From positions 72,345,223 to 72,409,222 of the forward strand of contig NC_089230.1 in NCBI RefSeq assembly GCF_963924675.1: a DNA stretch of 64,000 nucleotides. The letters are read 5' to 3'. Both the position numbers and the translations under genes were made by a program. A model generated the notes under the pieces. That model was not told the DNA's origin, did no database searches, and worked only from the letters and a program-made list of their open reading frames with translations. Positions 11,076 through 23,714 of this stretch are shown in pieces. Each line of letters opens with the position of its first letter. Position 1 is the first letter of the stretch. Source of the stretch: Phocoena phocoena. Its lineage: Eukaryota > Chordata > Mammalia > Artiodactyla > Phocoenidae.

Positions 11076-11669
11076 GGATTTAGTTTTCTTCACTTCTGGA
11101 GAGAAAATGGTCAATGAATCTCATTGGTGGTCTTTGCGATGTACCAAAGCTACCTCTTGCTCTCACCCCCAGCCGTGCGGCTGACAGGGTCTTGGTGCTC
11201 CAGTCGGGTGTCAGGCCTGTGCCTCTGAGTTGGGAGAGCTGAGTTCAGGACACTGGTCTACCAGAGACCTCCGGCACCTTGTAATATCAAATGACGAAAG
11301 CCTACCAGAGATATGCATCTCAACGCTAAGACCCAGCTCCACTAAGAGACTAGCAAGATCCAGTGCTGGACATCCCATGCCAAACAACTAGCAAGACAGG
11401 AATGTAGGCCCACCCATTAGCAAAGAGGCTGCCTAAAATCATAATAAGGCCACAGACGCCCCAAAACACACCACCAGATGCGGACCTGTCCACCAGAAAG
11501 ACAAGATCCAGACACAAGCACCAGAACACAGGCACCAGTCCCCTCCACCAGAAAGCCTACACAACCCACTGAACCAACCTTAGCCACTGGGGGCAGACAC
11601 CAAAAACAACGGGAACTACGAATCTGCAGCCTGCAAAAAGCAGACCCCAAACACAGTCCCCAAAGCCAA

Positions 11670-12556
11670 ATTAGAAGACAGAGAAACACAGCAGAAGGAG
11701 GAGCAAGGTAAAATCCCACCAGAACAAACAAATGTAAAGGAAATAGGCAGTCTACCGGAAAAAGAATTCAGAGTAAAGACAGTAAAGATGATCCCAAATC
11801 CTGGAAGTGGAATGAAAAATATACAAGAAATGTTTACTAAGGACCTAGAAGAACTAAAGAGCAAACAAACAATGATGAACAACACAATAAATGGAATTAA
11901 AACTTCTCTAGAAGGAAACAATAGCAGAATAACTGAGGCAGAAGAATGGATAGATGACATGGAAGACAAAATAGTGGAAATAACTACTGGAAAGCAGAAT
12001 AAAGAAAAATGAATGAAAAGAATTGAGGACAATCTGAGACACCTCTGGGACAACATTAAACACACCAACATTCTAATATAGGGGTTCCAGAAGTAGAAGA
12101 GAAAAAGAAAGAGACTGAGAAAATATTTGAAGAGATAATAGTTGAAAACTTCCTTAATATGGGAAAGGAAATCATTAATCAAGTCCAGGAAATGCAGAGA
12201 GTCCCATACAAGATACACCCAATGAGAAATATGCCAAAACATATATTAATCAATCTACCAAAAATTAAATACAAAGAAAAAATATTAAAAGCAGCAAGGG
12301 AAAAATAAATAACATACAAGGGAATCCCCTAAGGTTAACAGCTGACCTTTCAACAGAAACTATGCAAGCCAGAAGGGACTAGCAGGACATATTTAAAGTG
12401 ATGAAAGGGGAAAAGCTACAAACAAGATTACTTGACCCAGCAAGGATCTCATTCAGATTTGACAGAGAAATTAAAACCTTTACAGACAAGCAAAAGCTAA
12501 GAGAATTCAGCATCACCAAACCAGCTTTACAACAAATGCTAAAGGAACTTCTCTAG
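11670..12556 (+). pseudogene. L1 ORF1 relic (RNA-binding chaperone)
   Basis: In a live L1 this protein coats L1 RNA as a trimer. By homology with the ORF1 start at 59,855 the start codon should be at 11,670-11,672, but it reads ATT. A coiled-coil-like N-terminal stretch follows (NIQEMFTKDLEELKSKQTMM at 11,818-11,877), and the frame stops at 12,010-12,012. The C-terminal RNA-binding part is recognisable in pieces: EKIFEEIIVENF, DFSTETMQAR, then FTDKQKLREF near 12,479 and LLKELL ending at TAG 12,554-12,556. Length is normal, but the frame is broken several times. It is a dead copy. Confidence 0.85.
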
Positions 12557-12614
12557 GCAGGAAACACAAGAGAAGGAAAAGACCTACAATAACAAACCCA
12601 AAACAATTAAGAAA

Positions 12615-15600
12615 ATGGTAATAAGAACATACATATAAATAATTACCTTAAATATAAATGGATTAAATGCTCCCACCAAAAGACACAGACTGGCTGAACG
12701 GATCCAAAAACATGACTAGTAAATATGCGGTCTACAAGAGACCCACTTCAGACCTAGGGACACATACAGACTCAAAGATAGGGGATGGAATAAGATATTC
12801 CATGCAAATGGAAATCAAAAGAAAGCTAGAGTAGCAATTCTCACATCAGAGAAAAAAGACTTTAAAATAAAGACTATTACAGGAGACAAAGGACACTACA
12901 TTGATCAAGGGATCAATCCAAGAAGAAGATATAACAATTGTACATATTTATGCACCCAACACAGGAGCACCTCAATACATAAGGCAAATGCTAACAGCCA
13001 TAAAAGGGGAAATAGACAGTAACACAATCATAGTAGGGGACTTTAGCACCCCTCTTTCACCAATGAGTAGATCATCCAAAATGAAAATAAATAAGAAAAC
13101 ACAAGCTTTAAATGATACATTAAACAAGATGGACTTAATTGATATTTATAGGACATTCCATCCAAACACAACAGAATACATTTTTTCTCAAGTGCTCGTG
13201 CAACATTCTCCAGGATAGATCATATCTTGGGTCACAAAAAAAGCCTTGGTAAATTTAAGAAAATTTAAATCACATCAAGTATCTTTTCCGACCAAAATGC
13301 TATCAGACTAGATATCAATTACAGGAAAAGATCTGTAAAACATACAAACACATGGACACTAAACAATACACTACTTAATAACCAAGACATCACTGAAGAA
13401 ATCAAAGAGGAAATAAAAAAATACCTAGAAATAAATGACAATGAAAACATGAACACCCAAAATCTATGGGATGCAGCAAAAGCAGTTCTAAGAGGGAGAT
13501 TTATAGCAATACAATCCTACCTCAAGAAACAAGAAACATCTGAAATAAACAAGCTAACATTACACCTAAAGCAATTAGAGAAAGAAAGAAAAAAAACCAA
13601 AGTCAGCAGAGGAAAGAAATCATAAAGATCAGATCAGAAATAAATGAAAAAGAAATGAAGCAAACAACAGCAAAGATAAAAATAACTAAAAGCTGGTTCT
13701 CTGAGAAGATAAACAAAATTGATAAACCATTAGCCAAACTCATCAAGGAAAAAAAGGGAGAAGACTCAAATCAATAGAATTACAAATGAAAAAGGGGAAG
13801 TAAAACTGACACTGTAATACTACAAAGGATCATGAGAGATTACTACAAGCAACTATATGCCAATAAAATGGGCAACCTGGAAGAAATGGACAAACTCTTA
13901 GAAAAGCACAAGCTTCCAAGACTGAACCAGGAAGAAATAGAAACTATAAACAAACCAATCCCAAGCACTGAAATTGAGACTGTGATTAAAAATCTTCCAA
14001 CAAACAAAAGCCCAGGACCAGACGGCTTCACAGGCAAATTCTATCAAACATTTAGAGAAGAGTTAACACCTATCCTTGTCAAACTCTTCCAAAATATAGC
14101 AGAGGGAGGAACTCACCCAAACTTATTCTATGAGACCACCATCTCCCTGATACCAAAACCAGACAAAGATGTACAAAGAAAGACAACTACAGGCCAATAT
14201 CACTGATGAACATAGATGGAAAAATCCACAGCAAAATACTAGCAAACAGAATCCAACAGTGCATTAAAAGGATCATACACCAAGATCAAGTGGGGTTTAT
14301 CCCATGGATGCAAGGATTCTTCAATACATGCAAATCAATGTGATACACCATATTAAAAAACTGAAGGATAAAAACCATATGGTCTTCTCAGTAGATGCAG
14401 AAAATGCTTTTGACAATATTAAACATTGATTTATGATTTTAAAAAAAACCTCCAGAAAGTAGACATAGAGGGAACTTTCCTCAACATAATAAAGGCCATA
14501 TATGACAAACCCACAGCCAACATCACTCTCAATGGTGAAAAAGTGAAACCATTGCCACCAAGATCAGGAACAAGACAAGGTTGCCCATTCTCACCACTAT
14601 TATTCAACACATTTTTGGAATTTTTGGCTACAGCAACTAGAGAAGAAAAAGAAATAAAAGGAATCCAAATCGGAAAAGAAGAAGTAAAGCTGTCACTGTT
14701 TGAAGATGACATGATACTATACATAGAGAATCCTAAAGATGCGACCAGAAACCTACTAGAGTTAATCAATGAATCTGGTAAGGTTGCAGCATACAAAATT
14801 AATGTACAGATATCTCTTTCATTCCTATACACTAAAGATGAAAAACCTGAAAGAGAAATTAAGGAAACACTCCCATTTACCACTGCAACAAAAAGAATAA
14901 AATACCTAGGAATAAACCTACCTAAGGAGACAACAAAAGTCGTTTACTCAACAAACAATAAGACAGTGATGAAAGAAATCAAAGATGACACAAACAGATA
15001 GAGAGATATACCATATTCTTGGATTGGAAGAATCAACACTGTGAAAATGAGTATACTACCAAAAGCAATCTACAGATTCAATGCAATCGCTATCAAACTA
15101 CCAATGGCATTTTTCAGAGAACTGGAACGAAAAATTTCACAATTTGTATGGAAACACAAAAGATCCCGAACAGCCAAAGCAATCTTGAGAAGAAAAACAG
15201 AGCTTGAGGAATCAGGCTCCCTGACTTCAGACAATACTACAAAGCTACAGTAGTCAAGACAGTATGGTACTGGCACAAAAACAGAAATATAGATCAATGG
15301 ACAGGAGGGAAAGCCCACAGATAAACCCATGCACATATGGTCACCATATTTTTGATAAAGGAGGCAAGAATATACAATGGAGAAATAACAGCCTCTTCAA
15401 TAAGTGGTGCTGGGAAAACTGGACAGCTAGAGGTAAAAGAATGAAATTAGAAAACTCCCTAACACCATACACAAAAATAAACTCAAAATGGATTAAAGAC
15501 CTAAATGTAAGGCTAGACACTTATAAAACTCTTAGAGGAAAACACAGGCAGAACACTCTATGACATCAATCACAGCAAGATCCTTTTTGACCCACCTCCT

Positions 15601-16314
15601 ACAGAAATGGAAATAAAAACAAAAATAAACAAATGAGACATAATGAGACTTAAAAGCTTTTGCACAGCAAAGGAAAACGTAAACAAGACAAAAAGACAAC
15701 CCTCAGAATGGGAGAAAATATTTGCAAACGAAGCAACTGACAAAGGATTAATCTCCAAACTTTACAAGCGGCCCATGCAGATCAGTATCAAAAAAACAAA
15801 CAACTCAATCCATAAATGGGCAGAAGACCTAAACAGACATTTCTCCAAAGAAGATATACAGATTGCCAACAAACACATGAAAGAATGCTCATCATCACTG
15901 ATCATTAGAGAAATGCAAATCAAAATTACAATGAGGTATCACCACACACAGGTAAGAATGGCCATCATCAAAAAAATCTACAAACAATAAACGCTGCAGA
16001 GGTGTGGAGAAAAGGGAACCCTCTTGCACTGTTGTTGGGAGTGTAAATTGATACAGCCACTATTGAGAACAGTATGGAGGTTCCTTAAAAACCTAAAAAT
16101 AGAACTATCACTACCATATGACACAGCAATCCCACTACTGGGCATATACCTGGAGAAAACCGTAATTCAAAAAGAGTCATGTTCCACAATGTTCACTGCA
16201 GCTCTATTTGCAATAGCCAGGACATGGAAGCAATCTAAGTGTCCATCAACTGATGAATGGATAAAGAAGATGTTGCACATCTTCAATATAAACTGGAATA
16301 CTACTCAGCCATAA
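12615..16314 (+). pseudogene. L1 ORF2 relic (endonuclease-reverse transcriptase)
   Basis: In a live L1 this enzyme nicks target DNA and copies L1 RNA. The endonuclease domain starts at 12,615 (LNINGLNAPTKRHRL), and its conserved GDFN motif reads GDFS at ~13,037. The RT domain spans roughly 13,830-15,000: NKSPGPDGFTGKFY, then [14 protein letters not shown] (~14,566), then FEDDM (~14,699) where the family has FADDM or YADDM, next to the catalytic Asp pair. The C-terminal Cys-rich end is near 16,020 ([10 protein letters not shown]). The frame is divided into at least six pieces by stops and frameshifts. Length (~3.7 kb) is near complete. Confidence 0.88.
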
Positions 16315-16850
16315 AAAGAAATGAAATTGAGTTATTTGTAGTGAGGTGGATGGACCTCGAGTCTGTCATACAGAGTGAAGTTAGAAAGAGAAAAACAAAT
16401 ACTGTATGCTAACACATATATATGGAATCTAAAAAAAAAAGAAAAAAATGTTTCAGAAGAACCTAGGGGCAGGACAGGAATAAAGATGCAGACATAGAGA
16501 ATGAACTTGAGGACATGGGGAGGGTGAAGGGTAAGCTGGGATGAAGTGAGAGAGTGGCATGGACTTATATATACTACCAAATGTAAGACAGATAGCTAGT
16601 AAGAAACAGCTGCATAGCACAGGGTGATCAGCTCGGTGCTTTGTGACCACCTAGAGGGGTGGGATAGGGAGGGTGGAAGGGAGATGCAAGAGGAAGGAGA
16701 TATGGGGATATATGTATCTGTATAGCTTGTTCACTGTGTTATAAAGCAGAAACTAACACACAGTTGTAAAGCAATTATAGTCCAATAAGATGATATAAAT
16801 AAATAATTTATGCCCCCCCCAAATTAAATCTTTTTTAAAAATAAATAAAT

Positions 16851-17296
16851 AAAAAAGAGCACTCAATAACATGATAACTCTAAACCTAAGTATTTTCAGT
16901 ACTACAGTAAATGTAACTGGATTAATATCTCCTATTAAAGTGTAATTTTTTATATTATGTGCAACTAAATTTTTTTCACAATATATAGGTAAAATAAACG
17001 AATTATGTTAGAAAGGAGAAAACATCCCATGTATTTAAAAACAATAAAACAATAATCATATAATACATGCTTATAATAAGCATATAATAAGCATCTTAGA
17101 TAAAGCAGTCTTTAAGTTCAGAACAATTTTTCATTATTGTAATTAGTATTATTATCCCAATTTCTTAAAAATATTTCAATAGTTTTTCTATTTGAAAAAA
17201 TATTTTAATATTTTTTTCTTCACTCTTTTGTGGTCTAATATATGGTAAGTATTTAGGTGCTAACATAACCTAAAAATATATGTTGTTTTTTTACAG
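16851..17296. other. AT-rich stretch, nothing firm recognised
   Basis: Very A/T-rich sequence between two L1 elements. A faint L1 endonuclease-like phrase (GTAAATGTAACTGGATTAA near 16,908) suggests a decayed L1 fragment, but the match is weak. Confidence 0.4.
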
Positions 17297-17554
17297 CCGA
17301 ACAAAACTGAATCAAGAAGAAACAGATAACTTGAACATACTGATCAATAAAAGCAAAATAGAGTCTGTAATTTAAAAAACTCCCTACCAACAAAAGTCCA
17401 GGATCAGATGGTTTCAAAGGCAATTTCTACCAAATATACAAAGCAAAACTTACACTGATTCTTCTCAAACTCTTTGAAAAGATTGAAGAGTAGGGAATAC
17501 TTCCAAAGACATTCTATGAAGCCATCATCACCCTGATATCAAAAACAGATGGGG

Positions 17555-17907
17555 GGGCTTCCCTGGTGGCACAGTGGTTAAGAATTCATCTGCCAATGCA
17601 GGGGACACAGGTTTGAGCCCTGGTCTGGGAAGATCCCACATGCCACGGAGCAACTAAGCCTGTGTGCCACAACTACTGAGCCTGCACTCTACAGCCCAGG
17701 AGCCACAACTACTGAGCCTGATAGCCACAACTGCTGAAGCCTGCACACCTAGAGCCCATGATCTGCAACAAAAGAAGCCACCACGATGAACAGCCTGCAC
17801 ACCACAATGAAGAGCAGCCCCCGTTCGCCACAACTAGAGAGAGCCCGTGAACAGCAACAGACACCCAATGCAACCAAAAATAAAGAAAGAAAGAAATTTA
17901 CTAAAAC
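17555..17907 (+). mobile_element. CHR SINE, long form, forward (serial insertion 1)
   Basis: Starts GGGCTTCCCTGGTGGCACAG, B box GGTTTGAGCCC, ends CAACCAAAAATAAAGAAAG with an A-rich tail. It is flanked by AAAAACAGATGGGG at 17,541-17,554 and 17,908-17,921, a perfect 14-bp duplication. Confidence 0.95.
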
Positions 17908-17921
17908 AAAAACAGATGGGG

Positions 17922-18124
17922 TTTCCCTGGTGGTGCAATGGTTGAGAGTTCGCCTGCTGATGCAGGGGACACGGGTTTGTGCCCCAATCTGGGAGGATCC
18001 CACATGCCGTGGAGCAGCTGGGCCCGTGAGCCATGGCCGCTGGGCCTGCACCTCTGGAGCCTATGCTCCGCAACGGGAGAAGCCACAACGGTGAGAGGCC
18101 CGCGTACCACAAAAAAAAAAGAAA
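17922..18124 (+). mobile_element. CHR SINE, short form, forward (serial insertion 2)
   Basis: TTTCCCTGGTGGTGCAATGG to GGCCCGCGTACCACA plus an A tail. It is flanked by the same 14-mer AAAAACAGATGGGG, at 17,908-17,921 and 18,125-18,138. The first bases of the head merge with the G run of the duplication. Confidence 0.95.
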
Positions 18125-18136
18125 AAAAACAGATGG

Positions 18137-18303
18137 GGACTTTTCTGGTGGTCCAGGAGTTAAGATTTCTCCTTCCAGGGCAAGGGGGGCTGGTTCAATC
18201 CCTGATGGTGGAGCTAAGATCCCTCATGCCTCACAAACAAGAAACCAAAACATAAAACAGAAGCAATATTGGAAAAAATTCAATAAAGACTTTAGAAAAA
18301 ACA
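18137..18303 (+). mobile_element. Older tRNA-type SINE, forward (serial insertion 3)
   Basis: GGACTTTTCTGGTGGTCCAGG, then B box GGTTCAATCCC, then a tail of a different kind from the CHR copies on its left: CCAAAACATAAAACAGAAGC and TTCAATAAAGACTTT. The head is also more diverged, so it is likely the first of the three to arrive. The L1 sequence resumes at GACACTACCATAAAAG. Confidence 0.8.
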
Positions 18304-18599
18304 CAGAGAAAGACACTACCATAAAAGAAAATTGCAGGCCAACATCTTTGATAAATATACATGCAAAAATTCTCAACTGAATATTAGAAAACCAAATCCA
18401 ACAACACATAAGAGGATCATACTCCATGACCAAATCTGATTCACCCCAGTGTCACAAAGTTGTTTCAAAACATGCAAATCAATCAACACGATACACGCCA
18501 TCAACAAAGGAAAAACACAAAACAAATGATCATCTCAATAGATGCCGAAAAAGCACTTGAAAAACTTCAACATCCATTCATGATAAAAAACACTTACCA

Positions 18600-18814
18600 G
18601 GACTTCCCTGGTGGCACAGTGGTTGAGAGTCCACCTGCCGATGCAGGGGACACGGGTTCGTGCCCCAGTCCAGGAAGATCCCACATGCCGCAGAGCGGCT
18701 GGGCCCGTGAGCCATGGCCACTGAGCCAGCGCATCTGGAGCCTGTGCTCCGCAATGGGAGAGGTCACAACAGTGAGAGGCCTGCATACCGCAAAAACAAA
18801 AACAAACAAACAAA
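18600..18814 (+). mobile_element. CHR SINE, short form, forward
   Basis: GGACTTCCCTGGTGGCACAG to GAGGCCTGCATACCGC with an (A)nC-rich tail. The flanking duplication AAAAAACACTTACCA is at 18,585-18,599 and 18,815-18,829. It interrupts the L1 RT region. Confidence 0.95.
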
Positions 18815-19200
18815 AAAAAACACTTACCAAAGTGGGTATAGAGGAAACATATCTCAACATAATAAAAGCTATTTATGACAAACCCACAGCCAATATAATA
18901 CTCAATGTTCATAGGCTGAAAGCCTTCCCCCTAAAATCTGGAACAAGACAAGGATGCCCACTCTCACCTCTTCTCTTCAACATAGTATTGGAAGTCCTAG
19001 CTACAACAATCAGACAAGAAAAAGAAATAAAAGCTAACCACAGGAAAGGAAGAGGTAAAGTTCTCATTATATGCAGATGACATGATAATATATATAAAGG
19101 AAACCCTAAAAGTTCCACACAAAAAGTACTAGAACTGATAAACAAATTCAGCAAAGTAGCAGGATACAAGATTAACATACATAAATTGGTTGCATTTCTT

Positions 19201-19548
19201 GGTTTTTCTTTTTTTTAATTTATTTTGGCTGCATTGGGCCTTTATTGCTGTGCACGGACTTTCTCTAGTTGTGGCCAGTGGGGGCTAGTCTTCGTCGTGG
19301 TGCACAGGCTTCTCATTGCAGTGGCTTCTCTTGTTGTGGAGCACGGGCTCTAGGCATGCGGGCTTAAGTAGTTGTGGTACACGGGCTCAGTAGTTGTGGC
19401 TCATGGGCTCTCATGTGCAGGCTAAGTACTTGTGGCACACAGGTCTAGCTGCTCCACGGCATGTGAGATCTTCCAGCACCAGGGCTCAAACCCATGCCCC
19501 CTCTACTTCCAGGTGGATTCTCAACCATGGAGCCACCAGGGAAGTCCC
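19201..19548 (-). mobile_element. CHR SINE, long form, reverse
   Basis: Starts with a T-rich tail and TTTTGGCTGCATTGGGCC and ends CACCAGGGAAGTCCC. GGTTGCATTTCTT at 19,188-19,200 and again from 19,550 is the target duplication. Inserted in the L1 ORF2 RT region. Confidence 0.95.
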
Positions 19549-20347
19549 TGGTTGCATTTCTTTACACTAACAATGAAATATCAGAAAGGAAACGTAAACA
19601 AGCAATTCTTTCTTAAAATCGCATCAAAAAAATAAAATACTTAGGAATAAACCTCACCAAGGAGGTGAAAGACTTATATGTTGAGAACTACAAAACATTA
19701 GTAAAGGAAACTGAAGATGATTCAGAGAAATGGAAAGACATTCCACGCTCTTGGATGGGAAGAATTAATACTGTTCAAATGGCTATACTACCCAAAGCAA
19801 TCTACAGATTTAATGTGATCCCTATCAAACTGCTCATGACATTTTCCCCAGAACTAGAACAAATAATCCTAAAATGTATCTGGAACCATAAAAAGTCAGA
19901 ACTGTCAACAAAATCCTGAGGAAAAAGAACAAAGCAGGAGGCATAACCCTCCTAAACTTCAGACAATACCACAAAGTTGCAGTAATCAAAACCGCATGGT
20001 ATTGGCATAGAAAGAGATACATGGATCAATGGAATGGAATAGAGAGCCCAGAAATAAACCCACATGCCCATGGTCAATTAACCTTCGACAAAGGAGGCAA
20101 GAATATACAATGGGGAAAAGATAGTCTCTTCAGCAAGTGGTGTTTTGAAAGTTGGACAGCTGTATTCAAATCAGTGAAGTCAGAACATACCCTCACACCA
20201 TACACAAAAATAAACTCAAAACTGCTTACATGCTTAAATATAAGATAGGACACCTTAAAACTCCTAGAAGAGAACATAAGCAAAACATTCTCTGACATAA
20301 ATCACACCACAGTTTTCCTAGGCATTTCCCCCTAGGCAGAACAAATA

Positions 20348-22627
20348 CAATAAGTCACCTACATAACGAACCTTCAAGTTGCAAACTTTCAAAGATGCAA
20401 ACGTCCATTCGCATGTCCAATCATGTAAGTTAGTTCACGTGTCTGGCATACATTGTCATGTGTGTGCATCCTCTGTAAGTGTTTGTGCTTTTTTGTATTC
20501 TACAGTACTGTGTAGAGTACAGTAGTACAGTACCTTTATTTCAAGCCCAAGATTTCTGGAAGCATAAAAGCAGCAGTGATGTAGCTGGTACTGATAAGAA
20601 GGGCCAAGCGATAATGATGGAAAAAAAAGTGAAAGTAATTGAGAGAGTGGAGCAAGGCAAAAAGATGTTAGACATCGCTCATTTTTATAACATGAATCAT
20701 TCAATCATTGGCACGAATCTAAAGAACAAGGACAAGATCATGGAACAGGTGAAGTCTGCTGTGCTGACGATGTTGACAAAATATAGAAGAAGCATGGAAA
20801 AGTGATGGAGATGGAGAAACTTCTCAGTGTGAAGAGGCAGGATCAACATCGGCGCTGAGTCCCGCTCGGCTTAATGCTGATTCAAGAGAACGCTAAAAGC
20901 CTTTATGAAGACTTGAAGAAGAAACACAGCAAAGAATCAGAGGACACATCTGTTAATGCCAGCCATGGCTGGTTTTATTGGTTCAAGGCTAGAGCCAACC
21001 TTCACAATGTAAAAGTAAGTGGAGAGGCAGCAAGTGCAGATAGGGTAGCTGTCCGGGAACTTCCGGAAACACTTTGAGAAATTATTGATGATGGTGTGCA
21101 TTTACCCAACCAGGTTTTTAATGTGGATGAGATACAACTGTACTGGCAGAGGATGCCAGACCAAAGTTACATCAGTAAGGAGGAAAAGTTGATGCCGGGC
21201 TGTAAAGCAGCAAAGGATAGGCTAACTGTTGTTTGGCGGCAATGCTTCCGGTGAATTGAAGCTGAAGCCTCTCTTAGTTTATCATTCAGAGAACCCGAGA
21301 ACCCTTAAAAACATAGCCAAGGGCTCTCTTCCTGTTGTGTGGAAGCGTAACCCCAAATCCCGGATTACACAGGCCACGTTCCAGGACTGGTTTTGCCAAC
21401 ACTTTATCCCAGATGTAGAGAAATATTGCTTGGAGAAGGACGTTCCAGCAAAACATTCTCTTGCTGCTCGACAATGCTCTGGGCCACCCCCCATCCATGG
21501 ATGACTTTCATCCCAACGTCAAAGTAGTGCATCTGTCACCGAATACTACGTTGCTCATCCAACCTATGGACCAGGGAGTTAGAGCGACTTTCAAGAAATA
21601 TTATTTATGTCACACTTTTTGTCAGGCAGTAAAGGTAAGTGACAAATCAGGAACCAAGGGACAACTTTGGAAGGACTATAACATCTACAAGACCATAAAA
21701 ACACTGACTTTGCATGGTGTGAAGGTATGGTAGTCACCATGAATGGGGTTTGGAAGAACCTTTGCCCACAGTTTGTTCATGATTTTTGTGGATTTGAGAA
21801 GTTAGATCAGAAGTCCAAAGAGGTCTTCAGCAACATAGTGACCCTCAGCAAGAAGCTGGAGCTAGATCTGCAGGAGGACGCTTTCATTGAACTCCTTGCT
21901 GTGCAACATGAGGACCTTACTGATGGAACTGGAGGCCCAGAGAAAGGATGAAGAGGGACAGGAGGAAGAAGAAGTAACTGAAGAACTGAAGAGATTCACG
22001 ACACAGAAAATGGCAAGGGAATCTTCTTTATTTGAGGAAGCACTGTTAGTTTTGGGGTCACAGGACCCAAACCTAGAATGGTACCCAAAGGTGGCAGCAG
22101 CCATTCAGAATGAAATTCAGTGCTACCTTGTCATCTATGATGAGAAAAAAAGAGCCACTGCCCAGACATTAATTGATCATTTTTTCAAGAGGGTAGATAG
22201 AATTAAATCCAGCAAGGAACCAGAACTTGTGTCATCAACGTCAGTTATGAGTGAAATGGCAGCTTGCCCTCTGTCTCCTATTGCTGATAATCCTTCACCT
22301 CTACCTTCTCCCACCTCCTCTCCCTCAACTAATCAGTAACTCTTCTCACCTGTTCCCTCGATGCCAGCCCGAGTATCCCAGCTGTTGTACTGGACTACTG
22401 TACTTTTCAAGTTACTGTACTGTAAGATTAAAAATGTTTTCTTTGTTTTTGTGTTTGTTTTTTATGTATTGTTTGTGTGAAGAGTATTATAAACCTATTA
22501 CGGTACAATACCATATAGTCGACTGTGTAAATTGGGTACCTATGCTAACTTTGTTGGACTTACAAACAAACTGGACTTACAAACGTACTCTTGGAACAGA
22601 ACTTGTTCATATGTAGGGGACTTACTG
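20348..22627 (+). mobile_element. Tigger/pogo-type DNA transposon, end to end
   Basis: A 2,280-bp unit flanked by TA on both sides (20,346-20,347 and 22,628-22,629), as expected for Tc1/mariner-pogo insertions. Its left end CAATAAGTCACCTACATA is the inverted match of the right end, which in reverse complement reads CAGTAAGTCCCCTACATA. The interior carries a decayed transposase gene (20,614-22,339). L1 ORF2 sequence runs up to the left TA and resumes after the right one, so the insertion point is clean. Both ends and the whole gene length survive, which is uncommon for this old class. Confidence 0.9.
20614..22339 (+). pseudogene. Tigger transposase relic (TIGD1-like)
   Basis: In a live element this protein binds the ends and moves the DNA by cut and paste. 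The N-terminal helix-turn-helix region begins MEKKVKVIERVEQGKKMLDI. A CENP-B/Tc5-type DNA-binding segment follows (HGWFYWFKARANLHNVK, ~20,964). The DDE domain keeps its three acidic sites as codons: VFNVDE (Asp at 21,126-21,128), LLLDNALGH (Asp at 21,470-21,472) and MDQGV (Asp at 21,569-21,571). The acidic tail (EEGQEEEEVTEELKRF) and Ser/Pro-rich end (to 22,339) are present. The frame is broken by a stop at ~21,075 and shifts near 20,805, 21,230, 21,465 and 21,735. The gene symbol is left empty because this is a transposon copy, not the TIGD1 locus. Confidence 0.88.
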
Positions 22628-23714
22628 TAAAAGCAAAAAAGAAACAGGAACTAATCAAACTTATAAGCTGTTGCACAGCAAAGGAAACCATAATCAAAAT
22701 GAAAATACAACCTTTGGACTGGGAGAAAAATTAGCAAATGATGAGACTGACAAGGGCCTAATTTCCAAACTATACAAACAGCTCATACAACTCAGTAACA
22801 AAATAACAAATAACCCAATGGAAAAATGGGTAAAAAACCTAAAGAAACATTTCTCCAAAGAAGACATACAGATAGCCAATAGGCACATGAAAAGATGCTC
22901 ATCATCACTAATTATTAGAGAAATGCAAATCCAAATTACAATGAGGTATCACTTCACACTGATCAGAATGGCCATCATTAAAAAAATCTACAATTAACAA
23001 ATGCTGGATGGGGTATGGAGAAAAGGGAACCCTTGTACACTGTTGGTGGCCATGTAAGTTGGTGCAGCCACTATGGAAAACAGTATGGAGGGTCCTCAAA
23101 ATAACTATAGAGTTGTCATATGATCTAGCAATCCCACTTGTGGACATATATCCAGACAACACTATAATTCAAAAAGATACATAAAACCCTATGTTCATAG
23201 CAGCACTATTGATAATAGCCAAGACATGGAAACAACCTAAATGTTCATTGAAAAATGAATGTATAACGAAGGTATAGTATACGTAGACAATAAATATTAC
23301 TCAGACATAAAAAAGAATGAAATAATGCCATTTGCAGCAACATGGATGGACCTAGAGATAATGATACTAAGTGAAGTAAGACAGAAAGAAAGAGACAAAT
23401 ACCATATAATATCACTTATATGTGGAATCGAAAACAGGACACAAATGAACATGTCAATGAAACAGAAACAAACACAGAGATATAGAAAACAGAGTTGTGG
23501 TTGCCAAGGAGAGAGTGAAGGAAAGATTGGGAGTTTTGGAATAGCAGAAGCAAAGTATTCTACATAGGATGGACAAACCACAAAGACCTACTGTATAGCA
23601 GAGGAAACTATATTCAATATCCTGTGATAAACCATAATTGAAAAGAATACATTATATATATATATATATAACTGAATCACACTGTTGCACAGCAGAAATT
23701 AATACAACAATGTA

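Larger units (their letters stand above)
11090..16850 (+). mobile_element. Near full-length L1 (LINE-1), inactive
   Basis: All parts are present in order: 5' UTR (to ~11,669), ORF1 (11,670-12,556), ORF2 (12,615-16,314), then a 3' UTR with a purine-rich tract (GACATGGGGAGGGTGAAGGG) and the phrase ATCAGCTCGGTGCTTTGTGA, ending in an A/T-rich tail near 16,850. At ~5.8 kb it is close to a complete mammalian L1. Both frames carry stops and frameshifts. Later elements at 23,715-24,506 and 34,575-35,005 share its 3' UTR type. Confidence 0.9.

Noticed and set aside
18460..19080. 206-codon frame reading through L1, SINE and L1 again
   Set aside because: It is a chance read-through of a SINE inserted in L1 ORF2, not a gene.
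20348..22627. Calling this the host gene TIGD1
   Set aside because: It has transposon ends, a TA duplication and a broken frame, and lies in an L1, so it is a transposon copy.
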